DNA from: Cladorhizidae sp. MBARI D1340-BT2
Lineage: Eukaryota; Porifera; Demospongiae; Poecilosclerida; Cladorhizidae
NCBI GenBank assembly: GCA_028752905.1
Contig: JAQNBH010000011.1
Location: 26,838,833 to 26,902,832 of the forward strand
Direction of reading: 5' to 3'
Length of the DNA: 64,000 nucleotides
The position numbers and the translations under genes were made by a program. This document shows positions 16,037 to 31,003 of this stretch, piece by piece (position 1 is the stretch's first letter; each line of letters starts with the position of its first letter). The notes beneath the pieces are model-generated. The model had not been told where the DNA came from. It ran no database searches and was given only the letters and a program-made list of their open reading frames with translations.

Positions 16037-19000
16037 GTATAGCCAGGCAGCTGATGCAACATAGGTATACCCAGGCAGTTGATGCAACCTAGGTATACCC
16101 AGGCAGCTGATGTAACCTAACAATATACAGGCAATCGATGCAACCTAGGTATAGCCAGGCAGCTGATGCATACTAGGTATACTCAGGCAATTGATGCAAC
16201 CTAGGTATAACCTGGCAGCTGTTGCAACCTATGTATACCCAGGAAGCTGATAAAACCTAGGTATATTCAGACAGTTGATGCAACCTAGGTATACCCAAGC
16301 AGTCGATGCAATCTAGGTATATCTAGGCAGTTGATGCAACCTAGGTATACCCACCCAGGCAGCTGATGTAACCTAAGAATACACAGGCAATGGATGCAAC
16401 CGAGGTATAGCCAAGCATCTGATACATACTAGGTATACTCAGGCAATTGATGCAACCTAGGTATACCCAGGCAGCTGATGCAACCTAAGTATACCTAGGA
16501 AGCTGATACAACCTAGGTATACTCAGACAGATGATGCAACCTAGGTATACCCAGGAAGCTGATACAATCAAGGTATACCCAGGCAATTGATGAAACCTAG
16601 GTATATCCAGGAAGCTGATACAACCTAGGTATACCCAGGCAGTTAATGCAACCTAGGTATACCAAGGCATCTGATACAATCTAGGTATACCCAGGCAGTT
16701 GAATCAACCTAGGTATACACAGGCAGTTTAAGCAACCTAGGTATACCCAGGTAGCTGAATCAACCTAGGTATACCCAGGCAGTTGATGCAACCTATGTAT
16801 GCCCAGGCAGCTGATACAATCTAGGTATAACCAGGCAGTTGATGCAACCTAGGTATAAACAGGCAGCTGATACAATCTAGGTATACCCAGGAAATTGATG
16901 CAATCTAGGTATACCCAGGAATCTGATGCAACCTAGGTACACCCAGGCAGTTGATGCGACCTAGGATACCCAGGCAGTTGAATCAACCTAGCTATACACA
17001 GGCAGTTGAAGCAACCTAGGTATACCCAGGCAGTTGATGCAACCTACGTATACCCAGGCAGCTGATGCAACCTACGTATACCCATGCAGTTGATGCAACC
17101 TAGGTATAACCAGGCAGCTGATACAATCAAGGTATACCCAGGCAGTTGATGAAACCTAGGTATACCCAGGTAGCTGATTCATCAACCTAGGTATACCCAA
17201 GCAGTTGATGCAACTTATGTATGCCCAGGCAGCTGATACAACCTAGGTATACCCAGGCAGTTGATTCAACCTAGGTATACCCATGCAGTTGATGCAACCT
17301 AGGTATAACCAGGCAGCTGATACAATCTAGGTATACTCAGGCAGTTGGTACAACCTATGGATACCCAGACAGTTGATGCAACCAAGGTTTATCCAGGCAG
17401 TTGATCCAACCTGGGTATACCCAGTCAGTTGATGCAACCTAGGTATACCCATGCAGTTGATACAACCTATGTATACCAGGCAGTTGATGCAACCTAGGTA
17501 TATGCAGGTAGATGATGCAATTAGGTATACCCAAGCAGTGGATGCAACCTAGGTATACCCAGACAGCTGATGCAACATAGGTATAACCCAGGCAGTTGAT
17601 ACAACCTAGGTATACCCAGGCAGCTGATGTAACCTAAGTATACACAGGCAATGGATGCAAACTAGGTATAGCCAGGCAGCTGATGCAACATAGGTATACC
17701 CAGGCAGTTGATGCAACCTAGGTATACCCAGGCAGCTGATGTAACCTAACAAAATACAGGCAATCGATGCAACCTAGGTATAGCCAGGCAGCTGATGCAT
17801 ACTAGGTATACTCAGGCAATTGATGCAACCTAGGTATAACCTGGCAGCTGATGCAACCTAAGTATATCCAGGAAGCTGATAAAACCTAGGTATATTCAGA
17901 CAGTTGATGCAACCTAGGTATACCCAAGCAGTCGATGCAATCTAGGTATATCTAGGCAGTTGATGCAACATAGGTATACCCAGGCAGTTGATGCAACCTA
18001 GGTATACCCACCCAGGCAGCTGATGTAACCTAAGAATACACAGGCAATGGATGCAACCGAGGTATAGCCAGGCATCTGATACATACTAGGTATACTCAGG
18101 CAATTGATGCAACCTAAGTATACCTAGGAAGCTGATACAACCTAGGTATACTCAGACAGATGATGCAACCTAGGTATACCCAGGAAGCTGATACAATCAA
18201 GGTATACACAGGCAATTGATGAAACCTAGGTATATCCAGGAAGCTGATACAACCTAGGTATACCCAGGCAGTTAATGCAACCTAGGTATACCAAGGCATC
18301 TGATACAATCTAGGTATACCCAGGCAGTTGAATCAACCTAGGTATACACAGGCAGTTGAAGCAACCTAGGTATACCCAGGCAGTTGATGCAACCTACGTA
18401 TACCCAGGCAGCTGATGCAACCTAGGTATACCCATGCAGTTGATGCAACCTAGGTATACCCAGGCAGCTGATACAATCTAGGTATACCCAGGCAGTTGAT
18501 GCAACCTAGGTATACCCAGGTAGCTGATTCAACCTAGGTATACCCAGGCAGCTGATACAATCTAGGTATACCCAGGCATTTGATGCAACCTAGGTATACA
18601 CAGGCAGCAGATACAATCTAGGTATACCCAGGTAATTGATGCAATCTAGGTATACCCAGGCAGCTGATACAACCTAGGTATACCCAGGCAGATGATACAA
18701 CCCAGGCAATCCTAGGTATACACAGGCAGTTGATTCAACCTAGGTATACCCAGGCAGCTGATGCAACCTAGGTATACCCAGGCAGTTGATGCAACCTACG
18801 TATACCAGGCAGATGATGCAACCTAGATTTACTCAGGCAGTTGATACAACCTATGTATACCAGGCAGTTGATGCAACCTAGGTATATGCAGGTAGATGAT
18901 GCAATTAGGTATACCCAAGCAGTGGATGTAACCTAGGTATACCCAGACAGCTGATGCATAACCCAGGCAGTTGATGCAACCTAGGTATACCCAGGCAGCT

Positions 19001-20999
19001 GATGTAACCTAAGTATACACAGGCAATGGATGCAACCTAGGTATAGCCAGGCAGCTGATGCAACATAGGTATACCCAGGCAGTTGATGCAACCTAGGTAT
19101 ACCCAGGCAGCTGATGTAACCTAACAATATACAGGCAATCGATGTAACCTAGGTATAGCCAGGCAGCTGATGCATACTAGGTATACTCAGGCAATTGATG
19201 CAACCTAGGTATAACCTGGCAGCTGATGCAACCTAAGTATACCCAGGAAGCTGATAAAACCTAGGTATATTCAGACAGTTGATGCAACCTAGGTATACCC
19301 AAGCAGTCGAGGCAATCTAGGTATATCTAGGCAGTTGATGCAACATAGGTATACCCAGGCAGTTGATGCAACCTAGGTATAACCTGGCAGCTGATGTAAC
19401 CTAAGAATACACAGGCAATAGATGCAACCGAGGTATAGCCAGGCATCTGATACATACTAGGTATACTCAGGCAATTGATGCAACCTAGGTATACCCAGGC
19501 AGCTGATGCAACCTAAGTATACCTAGGAAGCTGATCGAACCTAGGTATACTCAGACAGATGATGCAATCTAGGTATACCCAGGAAGCTGATACAATCAAG
19601 GTATACCCAGGCAATTGATGAAACCTAGGTATATCCAGGAAGCTGATACAACCTAGGTATACCCAGGCAGTTAATGCAACCTAGGTATACCAAGGCATCT
19701 GATACAATCTAGGTATACCCAGGCAGTTGAATCAACCTAGGTATACACAGGCAGTTGAAGCAACCTAGGTATACCCAGGCAGTTGATGCAACCTACGTAT
19801 ACCCAGGCAGCTGATGCAACCTAGGTATACCCATGCAATTGATGCAACCTAGGTATACCCAGGCAGCTGATACAATCTAGGTATACCCAGGCAGTTGAAG
19901 CAACCTAGGTATACCCAGGTAGCTGATTCAACCTAGGTATACCAAGGCAGTTGATGCAACCTATGTATGCCCAGGCAGTTGATGCAATCTAGGTATAGCC
20001 AGGCAGTTGATGCAACCTAGGTATACCCAGGCCGTTGATGCAAACTATGTATAGCCAGGCACTTGATGCAACCTAAGTATAGCCAGGCAGTGATGCAACC
20101 TAGGTACACCCAGGCAGTTGATGCCACCTAGGATACCCAGGCAGTTGAATCAACCTAGGTATACACAGGCAGTTGAAGCAACCTAGGTATACCCAGGCAG
20201 TTGATGCAACCTACGTATACCCAGGCAGCTAATGCAACCTACGTATACCCATGCAGTTGATGCAACCTAGGTATAACCAGGCAGCTGATACAATCTAGGT
20301 ATAACCAGGCAGTTGATGCGACCTAGGTATACCCAGGTAGCTGATTCATCAACCTAGGTATACCCAAGCAGTTGATGCAACCTATGTATGACCAGGCAGC
20401 TGATACAACCTAGGTATACCCAGGCAGTTGATGCAACCTAGGTATACACAGGCAGCTGATACATTCTAGGTATACCCAGGCAATTGATGCAACCAAGGTA
20501 TACCCAGGCAGTTGATTCAAACTAGGTATACCCAGGCAGCTGATGCAACCTAGGTATACACAGGCAGTTGATGCAAACTAGATATACTCAGGCAGTTGGT
20601 GCAACCTATGGATACCCAGACAGTTGATGCAACCAAGGTTTACCCAGGCAGTTGATCCAACCTGGGTATACCCAGTCAGTTGATGCAACCTAGGTATACC
20701 CATGCAGTTGATACAACCTATGTATACCAGGCAGTTGATGCAACCTAGGTATATGCAGGTAGTTGATGCAATTAGGTATACCCAAGCAGTGGATGTAACC
20801 TAGGTATACCCAGACAGCTGATGCAACATAGGTATAACCCAGGCAGTTGATGCAACCTAGGTATACCCAGGCAGCTGATGTAACCTAAGTATACACAGGC
20901 AATGAATGCAACCATGTATAGCCAGGCAGCTGATGCAACATAGGTATACCCAGGCAGTTGATGCAACCTAGGTATACCCAGGCAGCTGATGTAACCTAA

Positions 21000-23900
21000 C
21001 AATATACAGGCAATCGATGCAACCTAGGTATAGCCAGGCAGCTGATGCATACTAGGTATACTCAGGAAATTGATGCAATCTAGGTATAACCTGGCAGCTG
21101 ATGCAACATAAGTATACCCAGGAAGCAATAAAACCTAGGTATATTCAGACAGTTGATGCAATCTAGGTATACCCAAGCAGTCGATGCAATCTAGGTATAT
21201 CTAGGCAGTTGATGCAACATAGGTATACCCAGGCAGTTGATGCAACCTAGGTATACCCACCCAGGCAGCTGATGTAACCTAAGAATACACAGGCAATGGA
21301 TGCAACCGAGGTATAGCCAGGCATCTGATACATACTAGGTATACTCAGGCAATTGATGCAACCTAGGTATACCCAGGCAGCTGATTCAACCAAGTATACC
21401 TAGGAAGCTGATACAACCTAGGTATACTCAGACAGATGATGCAACCTAGGTATACCCAGGAAGCTGATACAATCAAGGTATACCCAGGCAATTGATGAAA
21501 CCTAGGTATATCCAGGAAGCTGATACAGGCTAGGTATACCCAGGCAGTTAATGCAACCTAGGTATACCAAGGCATCTGATACAATCTAGGTATACCCAGG
21601 CAGTTGAATCAACCTAGGTATACACAGGCAGTTGAAGCAACCTAGGTATACCCAGGTAGCTGATTCAACCTAGGTATACCCAGGCAGTTGATGCAACCTA
21701 TGTATGCCCAGGCAGTTGATGCAAACTAGGTATAGCCAGGCAGTTGATGCAACCTAGGTATACCCAGGCAGTTGATGCAAACTATGTATAGCCAGGCACT
21801 TGATGCAACCTAAGTATAGCCAGGCAGTGATGCAACCTAGGAGTTGATGCGACCTAGGATACCCAGGCAGTTGAATCAACCTAGGTATACAGAGGCAGTT
21901 GAAGCAACCTATGTATTCCCAGGCAGTTGATGCAACCTACGTATACCCAGGCAGCTGATGCAACCTACGTATACCCATGCAGTTGATGCAACCTGGTATA
22001 ACCAGGCAGCTGATACAATCTAGGTATACCCAGGCAGTTGATGCAACCTAGATATACCCAGGTAGCTGATTCATCAACCTAGGTATACCCAAGCAGTTGA
22101 TGCAACCTATGTATACCAGGCAGTTGATGCAACCTAGGTATATGCAGGTAGATGATGCAATTAGGTATACCCAAGCAGTGGATGTAACCTAGGTATACCC
22201 AGACAGCTGATGCATAACCCAGGCAGTTGATGCAACCTAGGTATACCCAGGCAGCTGATGTAACCTAAGTATACACAGGCAATGGATGTAACCTAGGTAT
22301 AGCCAGGCAGCTGATGCAACATAGGTATACCCAGGCAGTTGATGCAACCTAGGTATACCCAGGCAGCTGATGTAACCTAACAATATACAGGCAATCGATG
22401 CAACCTAGGTATAGCCAGGCAGCTGATGCATACTAGGTATACTCAGGCAATTGATGCAACCTAGGTATAACCTGGCAGCTGATGCAACCTAAGTATACCC
22501 AGGAAGCTGATAAAACCTAGGTATATTCAGACAGTTGATGCAACCTAGGTATACCCAAGCAGTCGAGGCAATCTAGGTATATCTAGGCAGTTGATGCAAC
22601 ATAGGTATACCCAGGCAGTTGATGCAACCTAGGTATAACCTGGCAGCTGATGTAACCTAAGAATACACAGGCAATGGATGCAACCGAGGTATAGCCAGGC
22701 ATCTGATACATACTAGGTATACTCAGGTAATTGATGCAACCTAGGTATACCCAGGCAGCTGATGCAACCTAAGTATACCTAGGAAGCTGATCGAACCTAG
22801 GTATACTCAGACAGATGATGCAATCTAGGTATACCCAGGAAGCTGATACAATCAAGGTATACCCAGGCAATTGATGAAACCTAGGTATATCCAGGAAGCT
22901 GATACAGGCTAGGTATACCCAGGCAGTTAATGCAACCTAGGTATACCAAGGCATCTGATACAATCTAGGTATACCCAGGCAGTTGAATCAACCTAGGTAT
23001 ACACAGGCAGTTGAAGCAACCTAGGTATACCCAGGTAGCTGATTCAACCTAGGTATACCCAGGCAGTTGATGCAACCTATGTATGCCCAGGCAGTTGATG
23101 CAAACTAGGTATAGCCAGGCAGTTGATGCAACCTAGGTATACCCAGGCAGTTGATGCAAACTATGTATAGCCAGGCACTTGATGCAACCTAAGTATAGCC
23201 AGGCAGTGATGCAACCTAGTAGTTGATGCGACCAAGGATACCCAGGCAGTTGAATCAACCTAGGTATACACAGGCAGTTGAAGCAACCTAGGTATACCCA
23301 GGCAGTTGATGCAACCTACGTATACCCAGGCAGCTGATGCAACCTACGTATACCCATGCAGTTGATGCAACCTGGTATAACCAGGCAGCTGATACAATCT
23401 AGGTATACCCAGGCAGTTGATGCAACCTAGATATACCCAGGTAGCTGATTCATCAACCTAGGTATACCCAAGCAGTTGATGCAACCTATGTATGCCCAGG
23501 CAGCTGATACAACCTAGGTATACCCAGGCAGTTGATGTAACCTAGGTATACACAGGCAGCTGATACATTCTAGGTATACCCAGGCAATTGATGCAACCTA
23601 GGTATACCCAGGCAGTTGATTCAACCTAGGTATACCCAGGTAGCTGATGCAACCTAGGTATACCCAGGCAGTTGATGCAACCTAGATATACTCAGGCAGT
23701 TGGTGCAACCTATGGATACCCAGACAGTTGATGCAACCAAGGTTTACCCAGGCAGTTGATCCAACCTGGGTATACACAGTCAGTTGATGCAACCTAGGTA
23801 TACCCATGCAGTTGATACCACCTATGTATACCAGGCAGTTGATGCAACCTAGGTATATGCAGGTAGATGATGCAATTAGGTATACCCAAGCAGTGGATGC

Positions 23901-26900
23901 AACCTAGGTATACCCAGACAGTTGATGCAACATAGGTATAACCCAGGCAGTTGATGCAACCTAGGTATACCCAGGCAGCTGATGTCACCTAAGTATACAC
24001 AGGCAATGAATGCAACCTAGGTATAGCCAGGCAGCTGATGCAACATAGGTATACCCAGGCAGTTGATGCAACCTAGGTATACCCAGGCAGCTGATGTAAC
24101 CTAACAATATACAGGCAATCGATGCAACCTAGGTATAGCCAGGCAGCTGATGCATACTAGGTATACTCATGCAATTGATGCAACCTAGGTATAACCTGGC
24201 AGCTGATGCAACCTAAGTATACCCAGGAAGCTGATAAAACCTAGGTATATTCAGAGAGTTGATACAACCTAGGTATATCCAAGCAGTCGATGCAATCTAG
24301 GTATATCTAGGCAGTTGATGCAACATAGGTATACCCAGGCAGTTGATGCAACCTAGGTATACCCACCCAGGCAGCTGATGTAACCTAAGAATACACAGGC
24401 AATGGATGCAACCGAGGTATAGCCAGGCATCTGATACATACTAGGTATACTCAGGCAATTGATGCAACCTAGGTATACCCAGGCAGCTGATGCAACCTAA
24501 GTATACTTAGGAAGCTGATACAACCTAGGTATACTAAGAAAGATGATGCAACCTAGGTATACCCAGGAAGCTGATACAATCAAGGTATACCCAGGCAATT
24601 GATGAAACCTAGGTATATCCAGGAAGCTGATACAACCTAGGTATACCCAGGCAGTTAATGCAACCTAGGTATACCAAGGCATCTGATACAATCTAGGTAT
24701 ACCCAGGCAGTTGAATCAACCTAGGTATACACAGGCAGTTGAAGCAACCTAGGTATACCCAGGCAGTTGATGCAACCTACGTATACCCAGGCAGCTGATG
24801 CAACCTAGGTATACCCATGCAGTTGATGCAACCTAGGTATACCCAGGCAGCTGATACAATCTAGGTATACCCAGGCAGTTGATGCAACCTAGGTTTACCC
24901 AGGTAGCTGATTCAACCTAGGTATACCCAGGCAGTTGATGCAACCTAGGTATACCCAACCAGGCAGCTGATGTAACCTAAGAATACACAGGCAATGGATG
25001 CAACCGAGGTATAGCCAGGCATCTGATACATACTAGGTATACTCAGGCAATTGATGCAACCTAGGTATACCCAGGCAGCTGATGCAACCTAAGTATACCT
25101 AGGAAGCTGATACAACCTAGGTATACTCAGACAGATGATGCAACCTAGGTAAACCCAGGAAGCTGATACAATCAAGGTATACCCAGGCAATTGATGAAAC
25201 CTAGGTATATCCAGGAAGCTGATACAACCTAGGTATACCCAGGCAGTTAATGCAACCTAGGTATACCAAGGCTTCTGATACAATCTAGGTATACCCAGGC
25301 AGTTGAATCAACCTAGGTATACACAGGCAGTTGAAGCAACCTAGGTATACCCAGGTAGCTGATTCAACCTAGGTATACCCAGGCAGTTGATGCAATCTAT
25401 GTATGCCCAGGCAGTTGATGCAAACTAGGTATAGCCAGGCAGTTGATGCAACCTAGGTATACCCAGGCAGTTGATGCAAACTATGTATAGCCAGGCACTT
25501 GATGCAACCTAAGTATAGCCAGGCAGTGATGCAACCTAGGTACACCCAGGCAGTTGATGCGACCTAGGATACCCAGGCAGTTGAATCAACCTAGGTATAC
25601 ACAGGCAGTTGAAGCAACCTAGGTATACCCAGGCAGTTGATGCAACCTACGTATACCCAGGCAGCTGATACAACCTACGTATACCCATGCAGTTGATGCA
25701 ACCTAGGTATAACCAGGCAGCTGATACAATCTAGGTATACCCAGGCAGTTGATGCAACCTAGGTTTACCCAGTTAGCTGATTCATCAACCTAGGTATACC
25801 CAAGCAGTTGATGCAACCTATGTATGCCCAGGCAGCTGATAAAACCTAGGTATACCCAGGCAGTTGATGTAACCTAGGTATACACAGGCAGCTGATACAT
25901 TCTAGGTAAACCCAGGCAATTGATGCAACCTAGGTATACCCAGGCAGTTGATTCAACCTAGGTATACCCAGGTAGCTGATGCAACCTAGGTATACCCAGG
26001 CAGTTGATGCAACCTAGATATACTCAGGCAGTTGGTGCAACCTAGGTATATGCAGGTAGATGATGCAATTAGGTATACCCAAGCAGTTGATGTAACCTAG
26101 GTATACCCAGACAGCTGATGCAACATAGGTATAACCCAGGCAGTTGATGCAACCTAGGTATACCCAGGCAGCTGATGTCACCTAAGTATACACAGGCAAT
26201 GAATGCAACCTAGGTATAGCCAAGAAGCTGATGCAACATAGGTATACCCAGGCAGTTGATGCAACCTAGGTATACCCAGGCAGCTGATGTAACCTAACAA
26301 TATACAGGCAATCGATGCAACCTAGGTATAGCCAGGCAGCTGATGCATACTAGGTATACTCAGGCAATTGATGCAACCTAGGTATACCCAGGCAGCTGAT
26401 GCAACCTAAGTATACCTAGGAAGCTGATACAACCTAGGTATACTCAGACAGATGATGCAACCTAGGTATACCCAGGAAGCTGATACAATCAAGGTATAAT
26501 CAGGCAATTGATGAAACCTAGGTATATCAAGGAAGCTGATACAGGCTAGGTATACCCAGGCAGTTAATGCAACCTAGGTATACCAAGGCATCTGATACAA
26601 TCTAGGTATACCCAGGCAGTTGAATCAACCTAGGTATACACAGGCAGTTGAAGCAATCTAGGTATACCCAGGTAGCTGATTCAACCTAGGTATACCCAGG
26701 CAGTTGATGCAACCTATGTATGCCCAGGCAGTTGATGAAAACTAGGTATAGCCAGGCAGTTGATGCAACCTAGGTATACCCAGGCAGTTGATGCAAACTA
26801 TGTATAGCCAGGCACTTGATGCAACCTAAGTATAGCCAGGCAGTGATGCAACCTAGGAGTTGATGCGACCTAGGATACCCAGGCAGTTGAATCAACCTAG

Positions 26901-29900
26901 GTATACACAGGCAGTTGAAGCAACCTAGGTATTCCCAGGCAGTTGATGCAACCTACGTATACCCAGGCAGCTGATGCAACCTACGTATACCCATGCAGTT
27001 GATGCAACCTGGTATAACCAGGCAGCTGATACAATCTAGGTATACCCAGGCAGTTGATGCAACCTAGATATACCCACGTAGCTGATTCATCAACCTAGGT
27101 ATATCCAAGCAGTTGATGCAACCTATGTATACCAGGCAGTTGATGCAACCTAGGTATATGCAGGTAGATGATGCAATTAGGTATACCCAAGCAGTGGATG
27201 TAACCTAGGTATACCCAGACAGCTGATGCATAACCCAGGCAGTTGATGCAACCTAGGTATACCCAGGCAGCTGATGTAACCTAAGTATACACAGGCAATG
27301 GATGTAACCTAGGTATAGCCAGGCAGCTGATGCAACATAGGTATACCCAGGCAGTTGATGCAACCTAGGTATACCCAGGCAGCTGATGTAACCTAACAAT
27401 ATACAGGCAATCGATGCAACCTAGGTATAGCCAGGCAGCTGATGCATACTAGGTATACTCAGGCAATTGATGCAACCTAGGTATAACCTGGCAGCTGATG
27501 CAACCTAAGTATACCCAGGAAGCTGATAAAACCTAGGTATATTCAGACAGTTGATACAACCTAGGTATACCCAAGCAGTCGAGGCAATCTAGGTATATCT
27601 AGGCAGTTGATGCAACATAGGTATACCCAGGCAGTTGATGCAACCTAGGTATAACCTGGCAGCTGATGTAACCTAAGAATACACAGGCAATGGATGCAAC
27701 CTAGGTATACCCAGGCAGCTGATGCAACCTAAGTATACCTAGGAAGCTGATCGAACCTAGGTATACTCAGACAGATGATGCAATCTAGGTATACCCAGGA
27801 AGCTGATACAATCAAGGTATACCCAGGCAATTGATGAAACCTAGGTATATCCAGGAAGCTGATACAGGCTAGGTATACCCAGGCAGTTAATGCAACCTAG
27901 GTATACCAAGGCATCTGATACAATCTAGGTATACCCAGGCAGTTGAATCAACCTAGGTATACACAGGCAGTTGAAGCAACCTAGGTATACCCAGGTAGCT
28001 GATTCAACCTAGGTATACCCAGGCAGTTGATGCAACCTATGTATGCCCAGGCAGTTGATGCAAACTAGGTATAGCCAGGCAGTTGATGCAACCTAGGTAT
28101 ACCCAGGCAGTTGATGCAATACTATGTATAGCCAGGCACTTGATGCAACCTAAGTATAGCCAGGCAGTGATGCAACCTAGGAGTTGATGCGACCAAGGAT
28201 ACCCAGGCAGTTGAATCAACCTAGGTATACACAGGCAGTTGAAGCAACCTAGGTATATCCAGGCAGTTGATGCAACCTACGTATACCCAGGCAGCTGATG
28301 CAACCTACGTATACCCATGCAGTTGATGCAACCTGGTATAACCAGGCAGCTGATACAATCTAGGTATACCCAGGCAGTTGATGCAACCTAGATATACCCA
28401 GGTAGCTGATTCATCAACCTAGGTATACCCAAGCAGTTGATGCAACCTATGTATGCCCAGGCAGCTGATACAACCTAGGTATACCCAGGCAGTTGATGTA
28501 ACCTAGGTATACACAGGCAGCTGATACATTCTAGGTATACCCAGGCAATTGATGCAACCTAGGTATACCCAGGCAGTTGATTCAACCTAGGTATACCCAG
28601 GTAGCTGATGCAACCTAGGTATACCCAGGCAGTTGATGCAACCTAGATATACTCAGGCAGTTGGTGCAACCTATGGATACCCAGACAGTTGATGCAACCA
28701 AGGTTTACCCAGGCAGTTGATCCAACCTGGGTATACACAGTCAGTTGATGCAACCTAGGTATACCCATGCAGTTGATACAACCTATGTATACCAGGCAGT
28801 TGATGCAACCTAGGTATATGCATGTAGATGATGCAATTAGGTATACCCAAGCAGTGGATGCAACCTAGGTATACCCAGACAGTTGATGCAACATAGGTAT
28901 AACCCAGGCAGTTGATGCAACCTAGGTATACCCAGGCAGCTGATGTCACCTAAGTATACACAGGCAATGAATGCAATCTAGGTATAGCCAGGCTGCTGAT
29001 GCAACATAGGTATACCCAGGCAGTTGATGCAACCTAGGTATACCCAGGCAGCTGATGTAACCAAACAATATACAGGCAATCGATGCAACCTAGGTATAGC
29101 CAGGCAGCTGATGCATACTAGGTATACTCATGCAATTGATGCAACCTAGGTATAACCTGGCAGCTGATGCAACCTAAGTATACCCAGGAAGCTGATAAAA
29201 CATAGGTATATTCAGAGAGTTGATACAACCTAGGTATATCCAAGCAGTCGATGCAATCTAGGTATATCTAGGCAGTTGATGCAACATAGGTATACCCAGG
29301 CAGTTGATGCAACCTAGGTATACCCACCCAGGCAGCTGATGTAACCTAAGAATACACAGGCAATGGATGCAACCGAGGTATAGCCAGGCATCTGATACAT
29401 ACTAGGTATACTCAGGCAATTGATGCAACCTAGGTATACCCAGGCAGCTGATGCAACCTAAGTATACTTAGGAAGCTGATACAACCTAGGTATACTAAGA
29501 AAGATGATGCAACCTAGGTATACCCAGGAAGCTGATACAATCAAGGTATACCCAGGCAATTGATGAAACCTAGGTATATCCAGGAAGCTGATACTACCTA
29601 GGTATACCCAGGCAGTTAATGCAACCTAGGTATACCAAGGCATCTGATACAATCTAGGTATACCCAGGCAGTTGAATCAACCTAGGTATACACAGGCAGT
29701 TGAAGCAACCTAGGTATACCCAGGCAGTTGATGCAACCTACGTATACCCAGGCAGCTGATGCAACCTAGGTATACCCATGCAGTTGATGCAACCTAGGTA
29801 TACCCAGGCAGCTGATACAATCTAGGTATACCCAGGCAGTTGATGCAACCTAGGTTTACCCAGGTAGCTGATTCAACCTAGGTATACCCAGGCAGTTGAT

Positions 29901-31003
29901 GCAACCTAGGTATACCCAACCAGGCAGCTGATGTAACCTAAGAATACACAGGCAATGGATGCAACCGAGGTATAGCCAGGCATCTGATACATACTAGGTA
30001 TACTCAGGCAATTGATGCAACCTAGGTATACCCAGGCAGCTGATGCAACCTAAGTATACCTAGGAAGCTGATACAACCTAGGTATACTCAGACAGATGAT
30101 GCAACCTAGGTATACCCAGGAAGCTGATACAATCAAGGTATACCCAGGCAATTGATGAAACCTAGGTATATCCAGGAAGCTGATACAACCTAGGTATACC
30201 CAGGCAGTTAATGCAACCTAGGTATACCAAGGCATCTGATACAATCTAGGTATACCCAGGCAGTTGAATCAACCTAGGTATACACAGGCAGTTGAAGCAA
30301 CCTAGGTATACCCAGGTAGCTGATTCAACCTAGGTATACCCAGGCAGTTGATGCAATCTATGTATGCCCAGGCAGTTGATGCAAACTAGGTATAGCCAGG
30401 CAGTTGATGCAACCTAGGTATACCCAGGCAGTTGATGCAAACTATGTATAGCCAGGCACTTGATGCAACCTAAGTATAGCCAGGCAGTGATGCAACCTAG
30501 GTACACCCAGGCAGTTGATGCGACCTAGGATACCCAGGCAGTTGAATCAACCTAGGTATACACAGGCAGTTGAAGCAACCTAGGTATACCCAGGCAGTTG
30601 ATGCAACCTACGTATACCCAGGCAGCTGATGCAACCTACGTATACCCATGCAGTTGATGCAACCTAGGTATAACCAGGCAGCTGATACAATCTAGGTATA
30701 ACCAGGCAGTTGATGCAACCTAGGTTTACCCAGTTAGCTGATTCATCAACCTAGGTATACCCAAGCAGTTGATGCAACCTATGTATGCCCAGGCAGCTGA
30801 TAAAACCTAGGTATACCCAGGCAGTTGATGTAACCTAGGTATACACAGGCAGCTGATACATTCTAGGTATACCCAGGCAATTGATGCAACCTAGGTATAC
30901 CCAGGCAGTTGATTCAACCTAGGTATACCCAGGTAGCTGATGCAACCTAGGTATACCCAGGCAGTTGATGCAACCTAGATATACTCAGGCAGTTGGTGCA
31001 ACC
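21000..31003. repeat. Tandem duplication of about 5 kb in the satellite
   Basis: The region about 21.0-26.04 kb is repeated at about 26.05-31.0 kb. Two private variants mark it: ACAGGCTAGG occurs near 21525, 22905, 26543 and 27865, and the shortened monomer reading CAACCTGGTATAACC occurs near 21990, 23370, 27007 and 28330. The AGTCAG starts at 23778 and 28739 are 4961 bp apart. The left part of the block is offset by about 5016 bp because the second copy lacks some monomers near 27690. Edges are approximate. Confidence 0.8.
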
